The notes beneath the pieces are model-generated. The model worked only from the letters and a program-made list of their open reading frames with translations, was not told the DNA's origin and searched no databases. Below, in pieces: positions 1 to 8,760 of a DNA stretch of 64,000 bases. Both the position numbers and the translations under genes were made by a program. Where the stretch lies: NCBI GenBank assembly GCA_963752815.1, contig CAVVZI010000006.1, forward strand, positions 806,001 through 870,000, given 5' to 3'. Each line of letters begins with the position of its first letter. The first letter of the stretch is position 1. This DNA is from Sva-07 sp963752815. Its GTDB lineage: Bacteria > Actinomycetota > Acidimicrobiia > Acidimicrobiales > Ilumatobacteraceae.

Positions 1-362
1 TTGCCGATCGAGTTCTGCTGACCCTGCCCGGGCCCCGGCGCCTTCGTCCAGTGCGTCCAGTCCACGTAGGGCTCGGGTCGCAACGCCTTCGGGATCGGCA
101 ACTCGTCGCTGAACGGGTTCAGGATCAACGGGCTCGTCGGGAAGACCTCTTTGTACAGCGAGTCCGCCCACGCGATCGAGGCGGCGTCGAACACACCGTC
201 GGCCGACAACAGACCGCGCTGTCGCAGATCCGGCATCCACGTCGTAGCGACGGCACCGGCCGCCACCGCCGCACCACCGATCGCACCGAGACGCAAGAAC
301 TCGCGCCGCGCCACCCCTGACTTCTGATTCACGCCGTCCAAAGGCTCATGAACCGTTTCCAT
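1..362 (-). CDS. Tat-exported multicopper oxidase, copy A (N-terminal part, runs off window)
   Basis: Reading leftward from ATG at 362, the first ~120 residues begin METVHEPLDG and carry a twin-arginine signal (RREFLRLGAIGG, then an Ala/Gly-rich stretch ending near TTWMP). The sequence matches the start of the complete copy at 3262-5478 almost residue for residue, including SLYKEVFPTSPLIL and DELPIPKAL. In this copy the frame stays open through RPEPYVDWT, the point where copy B has a frameshift. The copper ligands lie outside the window, so the family call rests on copy B. It should be exported folded through Tat and oxidise a substrate outside the membrane. The two copies are a tandem duplication with a ~5.1 kb period. 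Confidence 0.85.
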   Translation of the reverse strand, partial: METVHEPLDGVNQKSGVARREFLRLGAIGGAAVAAGAVATTWMPDLRQRGLLSADGVFDAASIAWADSLYKEVFPTSPLILNPFSDELPIPKALRPEPYVDWTHWTKAPGPGQGQQNSIG

Positions 363-439
363 TGTGTCCCCTTAGTGTTGGGGAGATCCGCCCGCAAAAC
401 CGTTGAACCCCGCCGCCCGGGCAGGTATGTGAACTCGGT

Positions 440-476
440 TTGCCTTCGCCCTCCGCTTGACGATGTAAGTCCACCG
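440..476 (-). promoter_or_regulatory. Conserved leader segment of MCO copy A
   Basis: The 5' leader between the proximal promoter and the copy A start keeps a block (TTGCCTTCGCCCTCCGCT on the plus strand, then GACGATG) that is nearly identical upstream of copy B (5561-5596). A small hairpin within it (acgatg/caccgc arms here, acgatg/catcgc in copy B) keeps its pairing despite a base change. The surrounding leader has diverged, so this block looks constrained. It may be an RNA structure controlling expression. No known riboswitch class was recognised. Confidence 0.4.
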
Positions 477-491
477 CCTCCGTCGGCACTC

Positions 492-520
492 ACTATGCGC
501 CGAGCCCCATCGTCGCACAA
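492..520 (-). promoter_or_regulatory. Promoter of MCO copy A
   Basis: On the minus strand there is a -35 box TTGTGC (515-520), a 17-bp spacer and a -10 box CATAGT (492-497). Copy B has the same hexamers at the same spacing at its own start (5611-5639). Such conservation between diverged flanks supports a real promoter. The predicted leader is about 120 nt. Confidence 0.55.
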
Positions 521-547
521 TAGGGCCTCCGGTACTAGTCCCAATGT

Positions 548-576
548 CCCATACGTGCGGGTTATTTGTCGGTCAA
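548..576 (-). promoter_or_regulatory. Possible distal promoter of MCO copy A
   Basis: The minus strand has TTGACC (571-576), 17 bp, then TATGGG (548-553). The perfect palindrome at 576-591 abuts the -35 box, a typical activator or repressor position. It is weaker evidence than the proximal promoter because copy B has no obvious equivalent. Confidence 0.3.
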
Positions 577-591
577 TGGTCTTAAGACCAT
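576..591. promoter_or_regulatory. Perfect palindrome ATGGTCTTAAGACCAT, putative operator
   Basis: This is a 16-bp perfect inverted repeat upstream of MCO copy A. Its core GGTCTTAAGACC recurs with one or a few changes upstream of the Thr-rich protein (1548-1559), MCO copy B (5690-5701, degenerate) and the giant peroxidase (58954-58965). The rest of the 363-788 gap holds only the promoters above and no credible gene. Confidence 0.45.
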
Positions 592-788
592 ACGCATTTC
601 AGCGCTACAGGCGGCCATTTGGCCACGCGGAGTGGTGACGTCGCGCCGAGCGTCTCCTGGCCGTGGCCGGACGGGACTTCGAAAAGCAATTTCTCTCGAT
701 GGTGTGACTTTCGTCGCAGTATCACGACCCGTCGCGGAGTCTCTCGAATGCCCCGAACGCGGGCGCAAGCCGTCGGGGAACTGGGCGT

Positions 789-1481
789 TCAGTCGTCGGT
801 CTTGGACTGGCCGTCGTCCGTACCGGAGTGTCGCGACCCGGAGTTGTCGGAGTGGTCGCCGGATTTCGTCTCACTCGAGCTGCCGTGGTCTTCGACCTTC
901 GGAGTGGTCGCAACGGTCTCGGGAACGCTTGGGCCAGTGTTTGCCACCGACTCGGTCGTGTTCGCATGCTCTTGCGAATCCTCGACCTTCGGCGACCCCG
1001 CCCGCTTCCCATGGACCGCCTCTGGGTGATCCTCCACCGTCGTCACCGTGTTCGGCACCACGACCGGCGAAGCGCCGGCAGGAACCGACGTCACCGGCGG
1101 CACGGTGTCTGCAGGAACCGTCACCGGCACCGTCGACGTCGTCGACGTGGTCGACGTGGTCGTCACCGCAGGGGCGGTGGTCTCGGCCGGCACCGAGGCC
1201 GGCACCGGATTCGCCCACACCGAAGGCGACGTCGGGGAGCCCAGGCTCGGGAACAACGTCTCGCGAACCGCATAGGCCGTCCCCGCGGAACCGATCAACG
1301 CAGCCGCGGCGAGAGCCACAACGACTGCCTTACCCGACCGGGAATGCCAACTCGCCGAACGATGGTCCGACGAAGCCACCATGTCCCGCGACGGCGCACC
1401 AGTCACCGGAACGAGCGACTCACCATCTCCGTGCCCTTGATCGAGCCAACTACCACCACTACTACTGCTACTACCGCCCAT
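789..1481 (-). CDS. Thr/Val-rich membrane-anchored extracellular protein
   Basis: A 230-residue protein if it starts at ATG 1481 (MGGSSSSSGG); longer upstream extensions look spurious. Residues 1-50 are polar, one hydrophobic segment (AVVVALAAAALIGSAGTAYA) sits near 50-70, and the rest is low complexity: a T/V/P-rich region (TTTSTTSTTSTV) followed by a Ser/Asp/Lys-rich acidic tail ending QSKTDD. This suggests a type II membrane anchor or uncleaved signal with an extended extracellular stalk. No catalytic domain was recognised. The GGTCCTAAGACC palindrome 67 bp upstream links it to the neighbouring oxidases. No strong ribosome-binding site is visible. Confidence 0.6.
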   Translation of the reverse strand: MGGSSSSSGGSWLDQGHGDGESLVPVTGAPSRDMVASSDHRSASWHSRSGKAVVVALAAAALIGSAGTAYAVRETLFPSLGSPTSPSVWANPVPASVPAETTAPAVTTTSTTSTTSTVPVTVPADTVPPVTSVPAGASPVVVPNTVTTVEDHPEAVHGKRAGSPKVEDSQEHANTTESVANTGPSVPETVATTPKVEDHGSSSETKSGDHSDNSGSRHSGTDDGQSKTDD

Positions 1482-1547
1482 ACCACAAGTGTGCCGTGAC
1501 CACCGCACGATCACGATCGGGCGTCCGGTCCGATGCAATGCGACCTT

Positions 1548-1559
1548 GGTCCTAAGACC
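1548..1559. promoter_or_regulatory. GGTCCTAAGACC palindrome upstream of the Thr-rich protein
   Basis: Matches the 576-591 palindrome core in 11 of 12 bases and lies 67 bp upstream of the start at 1481. Read on the minus strand, the context AGGTCTTAGGACC resembles the copy in the giant peroxidase promoter (AGGTCTTAGGACT). Confidence 0.45.
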
Positions 1560-1806
1560 TGAGGCCTGATTGTGGCCCGATGGTGCTACGACCAACGTCC
1601 TATTCACTTCGCGCGGCGGCCGGCGCACAGTAGGTGCGTGGCAGCGGCGGCCCATGATCAGCGAAACGACCGCCCTGCCGATCGCCGCCATCGAGGCGGC
1701 CGAACCGATCTGAACAGCCTCCGGGTTGTTCCGTTTCGTGCTCTACGAGATGCTCCTCAACCGCTGACCCGCTGACAGCTTCGAGTCGAGTTCTCGCCGA
1801 GCCCGA

Positions 1807-1843
1807 GAACGAGGTCACCCCGCCGCCCGGGGTGGCCTCGTTC
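1807..1843. terminator. Long inverted repeat between convergent-free genes, possible terminator
   Basis: GAACGAGG (1807-1814) pairs with CCTCGTTC (1836-1843), and inner TCACC pairs with GGTGG, giving about 13 bp. It lies downstream of the MCO-B operon end at 1990. No T-tract follows on either strand, so intrinsic termination is uncertain. No gene is supported between 1482 and 1989. Confidence 0.3.
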
Positions 1844-1989
1844 AACGTCTCCACACACACGCTCATCGCAACGGCGCCGGGTTCGGTATCGAGTTCGAGG
1901 TGCGGGCGCGGAACGAGGCCACTGATCGGCGCTGGTGAACGACAAGACCTCAACCGCGAAACGCGGGCACCCGTTGCCGGCCGTGCCGG

Positions 1990-2571
1990 CTAGGGCGTCC
2001 CCGCCTCGTCCACGGCTTCATGAGCGTGACCGGCATCAGTGCCGTGCTCATGGATTTGCGTGGCAGCCGAGCTCATCGCCGGGACCGTCATCAAGACGAC
2101 CACGATCGATGGCACCGCCAGCTCACGAACACTCGTGGCCGGACGCCACTTCGACGTCGCACCCGACCGGGTGTCCGCGCTCAACACCAGCCCGGCACCC
2201 ACTGCCGCCAACACACCCAGCAAGGCACAAACAGTGTCGGCGAATCCCGGACGCTCGACCCCGAGTCCCGGGATCACCCACACCCCAACAGTGCGCGACA
2301 ACAACCACCCGACGACCGCGACTGCATTGATCGCGACGACCGCCTTGGCGACCGCACGACTCGGCTGCGCCAGCAACGCCACACCGGTGGCGAGCTGCAA
2401 CACCGCCAGCACGACGAACATGGTCGCCAACACCCGATGATCGGCGTGGGCGCCGACTGCCGCCGCGTGAATCGCCCCGGCACCGATCCCCGCCAACGCC
2501 GGAATCGTCACCGGACGCGCCACACGCTCGTCCATGGGATCGAGCCGCATCTCACGAACCACGGCCGTCAT
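1990..2571 (-). CDS. Small polytopic membrane protein with His-rich tail, MCO operon
   Basis: A 193-residue protein beginning MTAVVREMRL. Hydrophobic segments near residues 24-40, 50-68, 75-97, 112-130 and 150-170 suggest about four or five membrane spans. The C-terminal tail has several histidines (IHEHGTDAGHAHEA), which could bind metal. Its ATG overlaps the stop of the upstream membrane-protein gene in an ATGA arrangement, so translation is probably coupled. It ends an operon that starts with multicopper oxidase B. A role in copper supply or in electron transfer to the oxidase is only an inference; no family was recognised. Confidence 0.65.
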   Translation of the reverse strand: MTAVVREMRLDPMDERVARPVTIPALAGIGAGAIHAAAVGAHADHRVLATMFVVLAVLQLATGVALLAQPSRAVAKAVVAINAVAVVGWLLSRTVGVWVIPGLGVERPGFADTVCALLGVLAAVGAGLVLSADTRSGATSKWRPATSVRELAVPSIVVVLMTVPAMSSAATQIHEHGTDAGHAHEAVDEAGTP

Positions 2572-3231
2572 GACAGTGTTCCTCGACGGTGATCGGTCCG
2601 CGGTCGCCGCCACAGCGCGTCGCCGGCCACGGCGAGGAGCCAGAGGACGAGCAGCGTCGTGGTGGCCAGGATCAGTGCGCTGGCTTTGGTGACCGCTCGG
2701 ATGTGTAGTCCGAGGGTCGATTGCTTCGCGGCGCACGTGCCGACACACGCCTTGGAAGCGGTGCCGGCTGGTTGTGCAGCGGACTCGGTGTGGGCATGGT
2801 TGAAGCCCTCGACGAGTTCGATGTGTTGGGTTTGCAGGTGGTAGTCGTAGGCCGCGCTGTTGGCGACCTCGGCGATACCCACGAAGGTGCACGCGGCGAT
2901 GATCAACACCGCCGCAGTACCGCCGCGCACCAGGGCGCGGGGGTTGCGACCGAACCAGCGACGGGCCAGCAGCACCGCCACCAGCACCGCCGCCGTGTAC
3001 AGCACCACCATGATGCTGGAGTCGCGCAGCCACCGTTGGAACGGCGGCTCGCTGCGCTCGAGCGAACCGACCGCACCTTGCAGGGTCGTCACCCAGAAGC
3101 CGTTGATCGCCGAGATGACGACGGCGAACAGGATGATCGTCGGCCATGACACACCGAGCCGGCGGCGAGCCGCGCTTGACCGGCGCGGCGACCACGGGTT
3201 CGTGCATCGTGATGGGTTGCTGAACAGACAT
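2568..3231 (-). CDS. Integral membrane protein of the MCO operon (frameshifted near 3160)
   Basis: Start ATG 3231 (MSVQQPITMHEP) follows a good ribosome-binding site (GGGAGG, 7 nt away), but the frame must change by +1 around 3155-3190 to reach the hydrophobic body (SWPTIILFAVVISAINGFW). The span is 664 nt, which is 3n+1 and so agrees with one extra base. The body has four predicted membrane segments and a loop with His and Cys residues (YHLQTQH, CVGTCAAK). It lies 30 nt after multicopper oxidase B and overlaps the next gene by ATGA. It may be a partner of the oxidase. Without the frame correction, only a GTG-started 194-residue product from 3152 would be made. Confidence 0.6.
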
Positions 3232-3261
3232 GGTGTCCTCCCTGGTCCGTCCGAGGACGGA

Positions 3262-5478
3262 TCAGGTGATCTCCCAGCCGAACATCATGGCGTGGTCCTC
3301 GTGGGCCAGGTTGTGGCAGTGCGCCACGTACGGGCCGACGAAGTCACGGAAGCCGCGGTAGATGATCACCGATTCACCCGGATCGAGCGCCACGAGATCT
3401 TCTCTCGACACGTCGTCGGGATGACTCGAATCGGTCGCCCCGGTCGGCTCTTTGCCGTTGCGCATCATGGTGCGGTGCTCTTCCATGTGGAGGTGCATCG
3501 GATGCACCCAGCCGCCGCCGCCGTTGCGGATCTCCCACAGGTTGTAGCTGCCCATCTTCTGCTGCGCCAACGGTGTCTTGCCGGCCGGGTTCTTCAGGCT
3601 GCGCACCGGGCTGGCCGGATCGAAGGCCTGACCGTTGATCAGCCACTCGACTTCGCCGCCACCGCTGCCGCGCTGCAGTTCGAACACCAACCGGTTGTTC
3701 ATCATGTTCTTCCAGTCCTTGGGGACCGGGGGGAGCTCCCGCATGATGCCCTCGGGGATGACGCTCTGGTCCGTCTCGACCGGGAGGTCACCGATGACGA
3801 ACTTGATCATCGGGATCTTGTAGTTCGGGTCCGGCAGGAAGCGCTTGGAGTTGTCCCACATGCGACCGGTCGTCATCTTCATCGTGTTCGTGAGGAAGAC
3901 CTCGTCGCCCGGGTAGGTGGGCGTGTCGTCCTGGTACTTCGTGAAGTCGATGATCATTTCGCGGCGCTTGGCCGGCCACAGCTCGAAGTTGTCACGCTTG
4001 ATCGCCATCGGCAGCAAGCCACCATCGGAAGCGATCTCGTGGAATTGCATGCACTGCTCACCGTCGGGGATCCGGTACTGGCCCTGCAGTTCGTCACCGA
4101 CGTAGCCGAGGTCCTTGGCCGCTTTGGGGCCGCCGGTGGAGCTCATCAGCTGGAAGTCGTAGATGCGGGCGACGGAGCAGTCGAGGAACCGGAACCGGTA
4201 CTTGCGACGCTCGACCTTCATCACCGGATAGGCGGTGCCGTTCACGGTGAACAGGTCACCGACGAAGCCGTGGTTCGGGAAATGCTTGAAGAACGTCTTG
4301 CCCCACCACTCCGGATGGGTACGCGAGGCGCCCGACCTCGGGGTACTCGCCCATGGCGTCGTGCATGTCCTTGTGCATGGTGACGCCGTCGTCCAAGCGG
4401 GCGTCGAAGAACGCCAACGGGATGTCGTAGTCCACGTCGAAGGTGCCGTCGTGGTCGTAGCGCCGACCCGGCAGACGCAACCCGGCCGGGTTGGTCTCGT
4501 CGCCGAAGTCCTTGACCGGGTCGTAGATCGGGTACAGCCCGACCATGCCCTTGTAGACGTTGGCGCCCGGTGTGGTCCATGCGGTGATCGTGGAACCAGA
4601 AGAAGCTCTGCTTCTCCCGCTCGTCACCACCCGCCGGCCAGTTCAGATACAGGTTGTCGACCCACATTCCGGGCTGATACCCATGGTTGTACGGGCCGTT
4701 GTTCATCGAGTAACCGGGGTTGCCGTCACTCTCCGGTGCCGTGTGCGCGTTGTGGAGGTGGGTCAGGAACGAATAGTCCGGAGCACCGAAGTCCTGACGA
4801 TCCAGGTTCATCGGGTTCTCGTCGAGCTTGTTGATGAACCGCACCAGCGCGGGCTGGCCGTACTCGGCGTTGATCATCGGGCCCGGGAACTGCCCGTTGA
4901 ACCCGTAGATCGTGCTCGCCGGCAACGTCCGCGGACCCGCCGCGACCTTCTTGCCTCGTTCATCGAACGACGTGGTCGGCTGACCGAGCGAATTGATCGG
5001 CAACACCTGCGACGACGTGAACGAATGGGTGTTGACCTTCAACTCGATCTTGTACACCAACGGAGTCGTCGCCCCGGTGACCCGCTCCTCGCCACACCAG
5101 CGCTGATGCTGCTGATTGCCCAGCGAGTTCTGCCGACCGAGCCCCGGCCCCGGCGATTCCGACTTGTTCGCCCAGTCCAAATACGGCTCAGGAATGCAGC
5201 GCCTTCGGGATCGGCAACTCGTCATTGAACGGGTTGAGGATCAGCGGGCTCGTCGGGAACACTTCCTTGTACAACGAGTCCGCCCAGGCGATCGACCCCG
5301 CGTCGAACACGCCATCGGTCGACAGCAAACCACGCTGGCGCAGATCGGGCATCCACGTCGTAGCGACGGCACCAGCCGCCACCGCCGCGCCACCGATCGC
5401 ACCGAGACGCAAGAACTCGCGCCGCGCCACCCGTGACTTCTGATTCACGCCGTCCAGAGGCTCATGAACCGTTTCCAT
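3262..5478 (-). CDS. Tat-exported multicopper oxidase, copy B (three frameshifts)
   Basis: Start ATG 5478, with a twin-arginine signal (RREFLRLGAIGG). The body has the three-cupredoxin layout of CotA/bilirubin-oxidase-like laccases. Copper ligands are visible: HLHNAH in the first domain, FHDHRMDHTG for the trinuclear site, HPMHLHMEEH in the last domain, and the C-terminal AHCHNLAHEDHAMM with the type 1 Cys, His and Met. The reading frame breaks near 5190, 4575 and 4335, each explained by one extra base (for example GGG where the frame needs GG before ANVYKGM). All ligand motifs survive, so these look like base-calling errors. The likely role is periplasmic or extracellular oxidation of phenolics or metal ions with O2. 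Two membrane proteins follow in the operon. Confidence 0.8.
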
Positions 5479-5560
5479 ATGTGATGCACCCTTCAAATGA
5501 AGGAGACCGCCCGCAATTCGCCCGCCACCGCCGCCCAGGCAGGGATGAACAAGAGTTGAA

Positions 5561-5596
5561 TTGCCTTCGCCCTCCGCTCGACGATGTCGCCATCGC
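5561..5596 (-). promoter_or_regulatory. Conserved leader segment of MCO copy B
   Basis: Counterpart of 440-476: the same TTGCCTTCGCCCTCCGCT block followed by GACGATG and a hairpin with arms acgatg/catcgc. It sits within the ~125-nt leader between the promoter and ATG 5478. Candidate cis-acting RNA element of unknown ligand or partner. Confidence 0.4.
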
Positions 5597-5610
5597 CTCC
5601 GTCGGGAGCC

Positions 5611-5639
5611 ACTATGGGCACACCGGCACAAGGGCACAA
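5611..5639 (-). promoter_or_regulatory. Promoter of the MCO copy B operon
   Basis: Minus strand: -35 TTGTGC at 5634-5639, 17-bp spacer, -10 CATAGT at 5611-5616. Both hexamers and the spacing are identical to those of copy A. Confidence 0.55.
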
Positions 5640-5689
5640 CCCGACCGGTAGTGCTGCATCGCACGCCCGATCCCGGGCGCGATCCGGTC

Positions 5690-5701
5690 CGTCCCGAGAC
5701 C
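5690..5701. promoter_or_regulatory. Degenerate CGTCCCGAGACC site upstream of MCO copy B
   Basis: Matches 9 of 12 positions of the GGTCCTAAGACC motif and lies ~50 bp upstream of the copy B -35 box, much as the perfect palindrome lies upstream of copy A. The symmetric centre is lost, so this is a weak site. Nothing else is seen in the rest of the 5479-5945 gap. Confidence 0.3.
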
Positions 5702-5945
5702 TAATACCCCACCAAAACCGGTACCTCAGGCAGCAAAAACTCACGCTGCGTGGTTGATCAACCGCTCCCGTTCAGTCCGTGGACGGAGCCCGACGCCGCG
5801 TCAACTCAGCAGAAAGATGGTGTGACGTTCGTCACAAGCTGAGAATGCACGCGCGACTCCGAGGGGTCTCGGTCGACCACAACGCTGGGGAATCGATGCG
5901 CCGAGCGGGAGCGCGCCGTGTCGTACCGACGCGCTCCCCCGACGA

Positions 5946-6455
5946 TCAGAGGCCGTCGACGGCGAACCAGCCGTCGCCGGCGGGGTTCGTGACGAACACG
6001 ATCGGCGCGAAGCACGGCGATGGCAGGTCGAGCGTGGTTTCGAACTCGGCATCGCCGCCCGGGATCGGTCCGCGTCGGCCAACGGTGACGGGGAACGCTG
6101 CGGACGTCACGTTGACCGTCTTGTTGGCAGCATCGAGGCACGACACGACGACCCCCATCGTCGCGACCGTGTTCTTGCCGATGTTCGTGCCGGAGGCGAA
6201 GACGAGATCGTTGAACTCCACCTCGACCTTGCCCGATGACTTGACGGAGACCTCGGACTCACCGACGGCCCAGGCCGCGCCGGCGCCGTTGATGCCCCGG
6301 ATGGCGCCGGTTGGTCCGGTCAGCGCGAGCGGTACGCCGATCAACATGTCGGACTTGATCCGCCCGCCGTCTCGGGCGAAGGCCGTCGCCGTGACACCGG
6401 CAACCGCGATGGCGGCGACGGCGGCAACGCTTGCGATGTGCTTCATGGACTTCAT
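5946..6455 (-). CDS. Secreted protein of unknown function
   Basis: 169 residues starting MKSMKHIASVAAVAAIAVAG, a clear Sec signal peptide with probable cleavage near TAFARDGG. The ribosome-binding site AGAAGGAG is well placed. The mature part is small, rich in V, A and G, and has two cysteines (VVSCLDAA and SPCFAP) that could form a disulfide. It looks like a compact beta-rich secreted domain. No family was recognised. It is divergent from the ECF sigma gene at 6568 and could be a target or partner of that system, which is inference. Confidence 0.65.
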   Translation of the reverse strand: MKSMKHIASVAAVAAIAVAGVTATAFARDGGRIKSDMLIGVPLALTGPTGAIRGINGAGAAWAVGESEVSVKSSGKVEVEFNDLVFASGTNIGKNTVATMGVVVSCLDAANKTVNVTSAAFPVTVGRRGPIPGGDAEFETTLDLPSPCFAPIVFVTNPAGDGWFAVDGL

Positions 6456-6567
6456 GTGTGAGCTCTCCTTCTGAGTGGTCCGCGGCGAATTGCGCACTGC
6501 TGTTACGAACGAGCACGCGTGACGGATTGCGCCTCGCGCAATCCATTCGTGTGGTTGAGTCGTACAT

Positions 6568-7137
6568 GTGGTGATGCGGCATCTTGATCGGCTCTCGGAT
6601 GAGGCGCTCCTCGCCGCGGTCGGGCTCGATGAGCGCGACGCGGCCGTGGTCTTCATCCGGCGGTTCCAACGACGGGTCTTCGGGCTGGCAGTCACCGTGA
6701 CCGGCGATGCGACACTCGCCGACGACATCGCCCAGATCACGTTCGAGCGCGCCTGGCGCCATGCAGCCACCTACGACGCGAGGCGGGCGTCGGTGACCAC
6801 GTGGCTCCTCACGATCACGCGCAACCTCGCGATCGACGCGATGCGGGTGCGCCACTCGGTTCCCTTCGATCCTGATCTCCTCAGCGAGCTGCTCCCTCCA
6901 TCGTCGAGCGTCGACCCGCAGCAGGCGGCCGAGGACGCCGACCAGCTCGGTCGGCTCGGCGTCGAGCTCGCGGCACTGCCCATCGAGCAGCGACGTGCGG
7001 TCTTGCTCGCCACCCTGGCGGGGCGGACGGCCGGGGAAATCGCCGTGATCGACGGGATCCCACTCGGCACGGCGAAGACGCGGATCCGCACGGGTCTCCG
7101 ACGCCTGCGTGCCGCCGTGGCAGAGGTGACGCCGTGA
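6568..7137 (+). CDS. ECF-family RNA polymerase sigma factor
   Basis: 189 residues. Region 2 is recognisable (LADDIAQITFERAW, then WLLTITRNLAIDAMR) and region 4 carries the helix-turn-helix (AGEIAVIDGIPLGTAKTR, RTGLRRLRAA). The length is usual for ECF sigmas. The start is ambiguous among GTG 6568, GTG 6571 and ATG 6574, with no strong ribosome-binding site. The stop overlaps the start of the anti-sigma gene at 7134, so the two are probably co-translated. The pair followed by a COG4315 lipoprotein is a recurrent actinobacterial module that probably responds to an envelope or oxidative signal. Confidence 0.85.
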   Translation: MVMRHLDRLSDEALLAAVGLDERDAAVVFIRRFQRRVFGLAVTVTGDATLADDIAQITFERAWRHAATYDARRASVTTWLLTITRNLAIDAMRVRHSVPFDPDLLSELLPPSSSVDPQQAAEDADQLGRLGVELAALPIEQRRAVLLATLAGRTAGEIAVIDGIPLGTAKTRIRTGLRRLRAAVAEVTP

Positions 7138-7816
7138 GCGCGCGCGGACCCATCACGTGCGATCAGTTCGATCTCGCCGCCGACGAGTTGGCGTTGGGAC
7201 AGGTGGACGAGCCGACACGCAGCCGGCTGCTCGTACACGCTGCGAACTGTCCTCATTGCCACTCGTTGCTCGAGAGCCTCGGCACCGTGGCCGATCGCCT
7301 GCTGCTCGTCGCGCCCCAGGTGGAACCGCCGGCCGGTTTCGAGAGTCGGGTGCTCGCCCGCCTCGACGCCGGTGTGCCGTCCCCGGTTCGCCGATCGACT
7401 CGAGTGCGTTGGCTCGCGGCCGCCGTCGTCGCGATTCTCGTCGCGGGCGCGGCAGTGGCGTTGATCCGGCGACCGAGTCACCGGAGTCATCCGCTGCAGC
7501 CTCTGCCGCCATCGTCACCAATGCCGGCGCGGAGATCGGCTCTGCTCGGCTGCTCGCCGACCCGACGTCGTATGTCCTCATCACCGTCGACAACCCTCGA
7601 GGCGGCCCGGGGGTCCGGCACTGCGAACTCTTGGGGCCGGACGGCGCATGGGAGGACGTGGGCCAGTGGGATGCTGCCGGGATCGCGTCCGGGGTCTGGG
7701 CGGTCGGCGTCGATCCGGACCTGCTCGACTCGACGGCGATGCGGATCACCCAGGACGGCGAAGTGCTCGCCACGGCAACGTTCGACGAGGCCGGCTCGTC
7801 GTCGCAGGGAACCTGA
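7134..7816 (+). CDS. Zinc-type anti-sigma factor (frameshift near 7460)
   Basis: The N-terminal cytosolic domain has the HxxxCxxC anti-sigma motif (HAANCPHC, about residues 37-44) and is followed by one membrane span (WLAAAVVAILVAGAAVAL). After this the frame must shift, as if one base were missing around 7458, to continue as DPATESPESSAAASAA and an extracellular domain ending DEAGSSSQGT. The extracellular part (GVRHCELLGPDGAW and VWAVGVDP) looks like a small beta domain that could sense a signal. It overlaps the sigma gene by 4 nt and is expected to hold that sigma at the membrane. Confidence 0.75.
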
Positions 7817-7887
7817 CGATTCGTAAAGGAGCAATCCCGTTCGTCCCGCGGGACGTATCTCTGGACACACCAAACAAGGGAGAGAAC

Positions 7888-8454
7888 ATGCGTACTCGAC
7901 ACTTTTTGACTGTGCTCGTCGCGGCTGGGGTGATCCTTGCCGCGTGCGGCAGCGACGACAACTCGTCTGACAGCGCGACGACCGACGCCGCCACCGCGGC
8001 GACCACGGCCGACGCCGGTGCGGCCGCCACCACGCCATCAGCGAGTGAGGCACCCGCCGCGAGTGAGGCACCGGCAGCGACCGGCGGCGACTCGGCGGCA
8101 GCCACCGGCACCGTGATGGTCGCCACCGATCCCGAACTCGGCGACTACCTGGTCGATGAGACCGGCATGACGCTCTACTTGTTCACGCTCGACGATGGCA
8201 CCACCACGGCCTGCACCGGTGCCTGTGCCGACAACTGGCCACCGCTCGTCGCCGACGGCGACCCGACCGGAGGCGACGGAGTGGACGCATCGCTGCTCGG
8301 TACCGCCGACGGCATCAAGCCGAACCAGGTGACCTACAACGGTCATCTGCTCTACTTCTTCGCCCAGGACACCGCTCCCGGCGACACCAACGGCGTCGGC
8401 AAGCCCGACTGGTACGCGGTCGATCCCGCCGGCGAGGCGATCGACAACACCTGA
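7888..8454 (+). CDS. COG4315-type secreted lipoprotein
   Basis: 188 residues. The signal peptide ends in a lipobox (LAACGS, Cys near residue 20), followed by a long A/T/S-rich linker (residues ~25-70) and a C-terminal repeat-type domain with TGMTLYLFTLDD, CTGACADNWPP and GHLLYFFAQD, typical of the lipoprotein family PF03640/COG4315. Start ATG 7888 follows AAGGGAGAG. The family is often encoded beside ECF sigma factors, as here, and is thought to act in the envelope, though its biochemistry is unknown. A strong hairpin terminator follows at 8469-8499. Confidence 0.85.
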   Translation: MRTRHFLTVLVAAGVILAACGSDDNSSDSATTDAATAATTADAGAAATTPSASEAPAASEAPAATGGDSAAATGTVMVATDPELGDYLVDETGMTLYLFTLDDGTTTACTGACADNWPPLVADGDPTGGDGVDASLLGTADGIKPNQVTYNGHLLYFFAQDTAPGDTNGVGKPDWYAVDPAGEAIDNT

Positions 8455-8468
8455 TTCCCCCCGCCCGG

Positions 8469-8499
8469 GAAGGACCGCTGCCCGCCCCAGCGGTCCTTC
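8469..8499 (+). terminator. Terminator after the COG4315 lipoprotein
   Basis: GAAGGACCGCT (8469-8479) pairs perfectly with AGCGGTCCTTC (8489-8499) around a 9-nt loop. The repeat sits in the 76-bp gap between convergent genes and may serve both strands. Confidence 0.65.
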
Positions 8500-8530
8500 T
8501 CGGCGGGTGCGGCAACGTCCGAGACTGGCG

Positions 8531-8758
8531 CTATCGCTTCCGCAGCAGCCCAGCGGCGTGCTTCTTGTGTACCGCCTGGCGCGACACGTCGAGTGACATC
8601 GCGATCTGCTCCCACACAAATCCTTCGTTGCGGGCGCGCCTGACCAACACGGCCTCTCGTCGCTCGAGTTCGCTTCGTTCGCCGACGATCCGCCGAAGTT
8701 CGGCGAGCACACCGCTCGGTGGTTCGTCGTTCGTTCCGATCGTAGTCTTCGCACTCAT
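8531..8758 (-). CDS. Small helix-turn-helix DNA-binding protein
   Basis: 75 residues from ATG 8758 (MSAKTTIGTNDE). An acidic/basic helical N-terminal half (LRRIVGERSELERREAVLV) precedes a helix-turn-helix (EGFVWEQIAMSLDVSRQAV). It resembles the small one-domain actinobacterial HTH regulators. A perfect TGTCAAC-GTTGACA inverted repeat lies 2 bp upstream of the start codon and covers the Shine-Dalgarno-like AAGG, so it probably represses its own expression. No other target is evident in the window. Confidence 0.7.
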   Translation of the reverse strand: MSAKTTIGTNDEPPSGVLAELRRIVGERSELERREAVLVRRARNEGFVWEQIAMSLDVSRQAVHKKHAAGLLRKR

Positions 8759-8760
8759 GC

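Noticed and set aside
1600..1953. 117-codon open frame (minus strand) in the gap after the MCO operon
   Set aside because: No ribosome-binding site, no motif and it is crossed by a long inverted repeat.
440..5596. The MCO leader as a known riboswitch class
   Set aside because: I could not match the conserved block to any class I know; it is reported only as a conserved leader.
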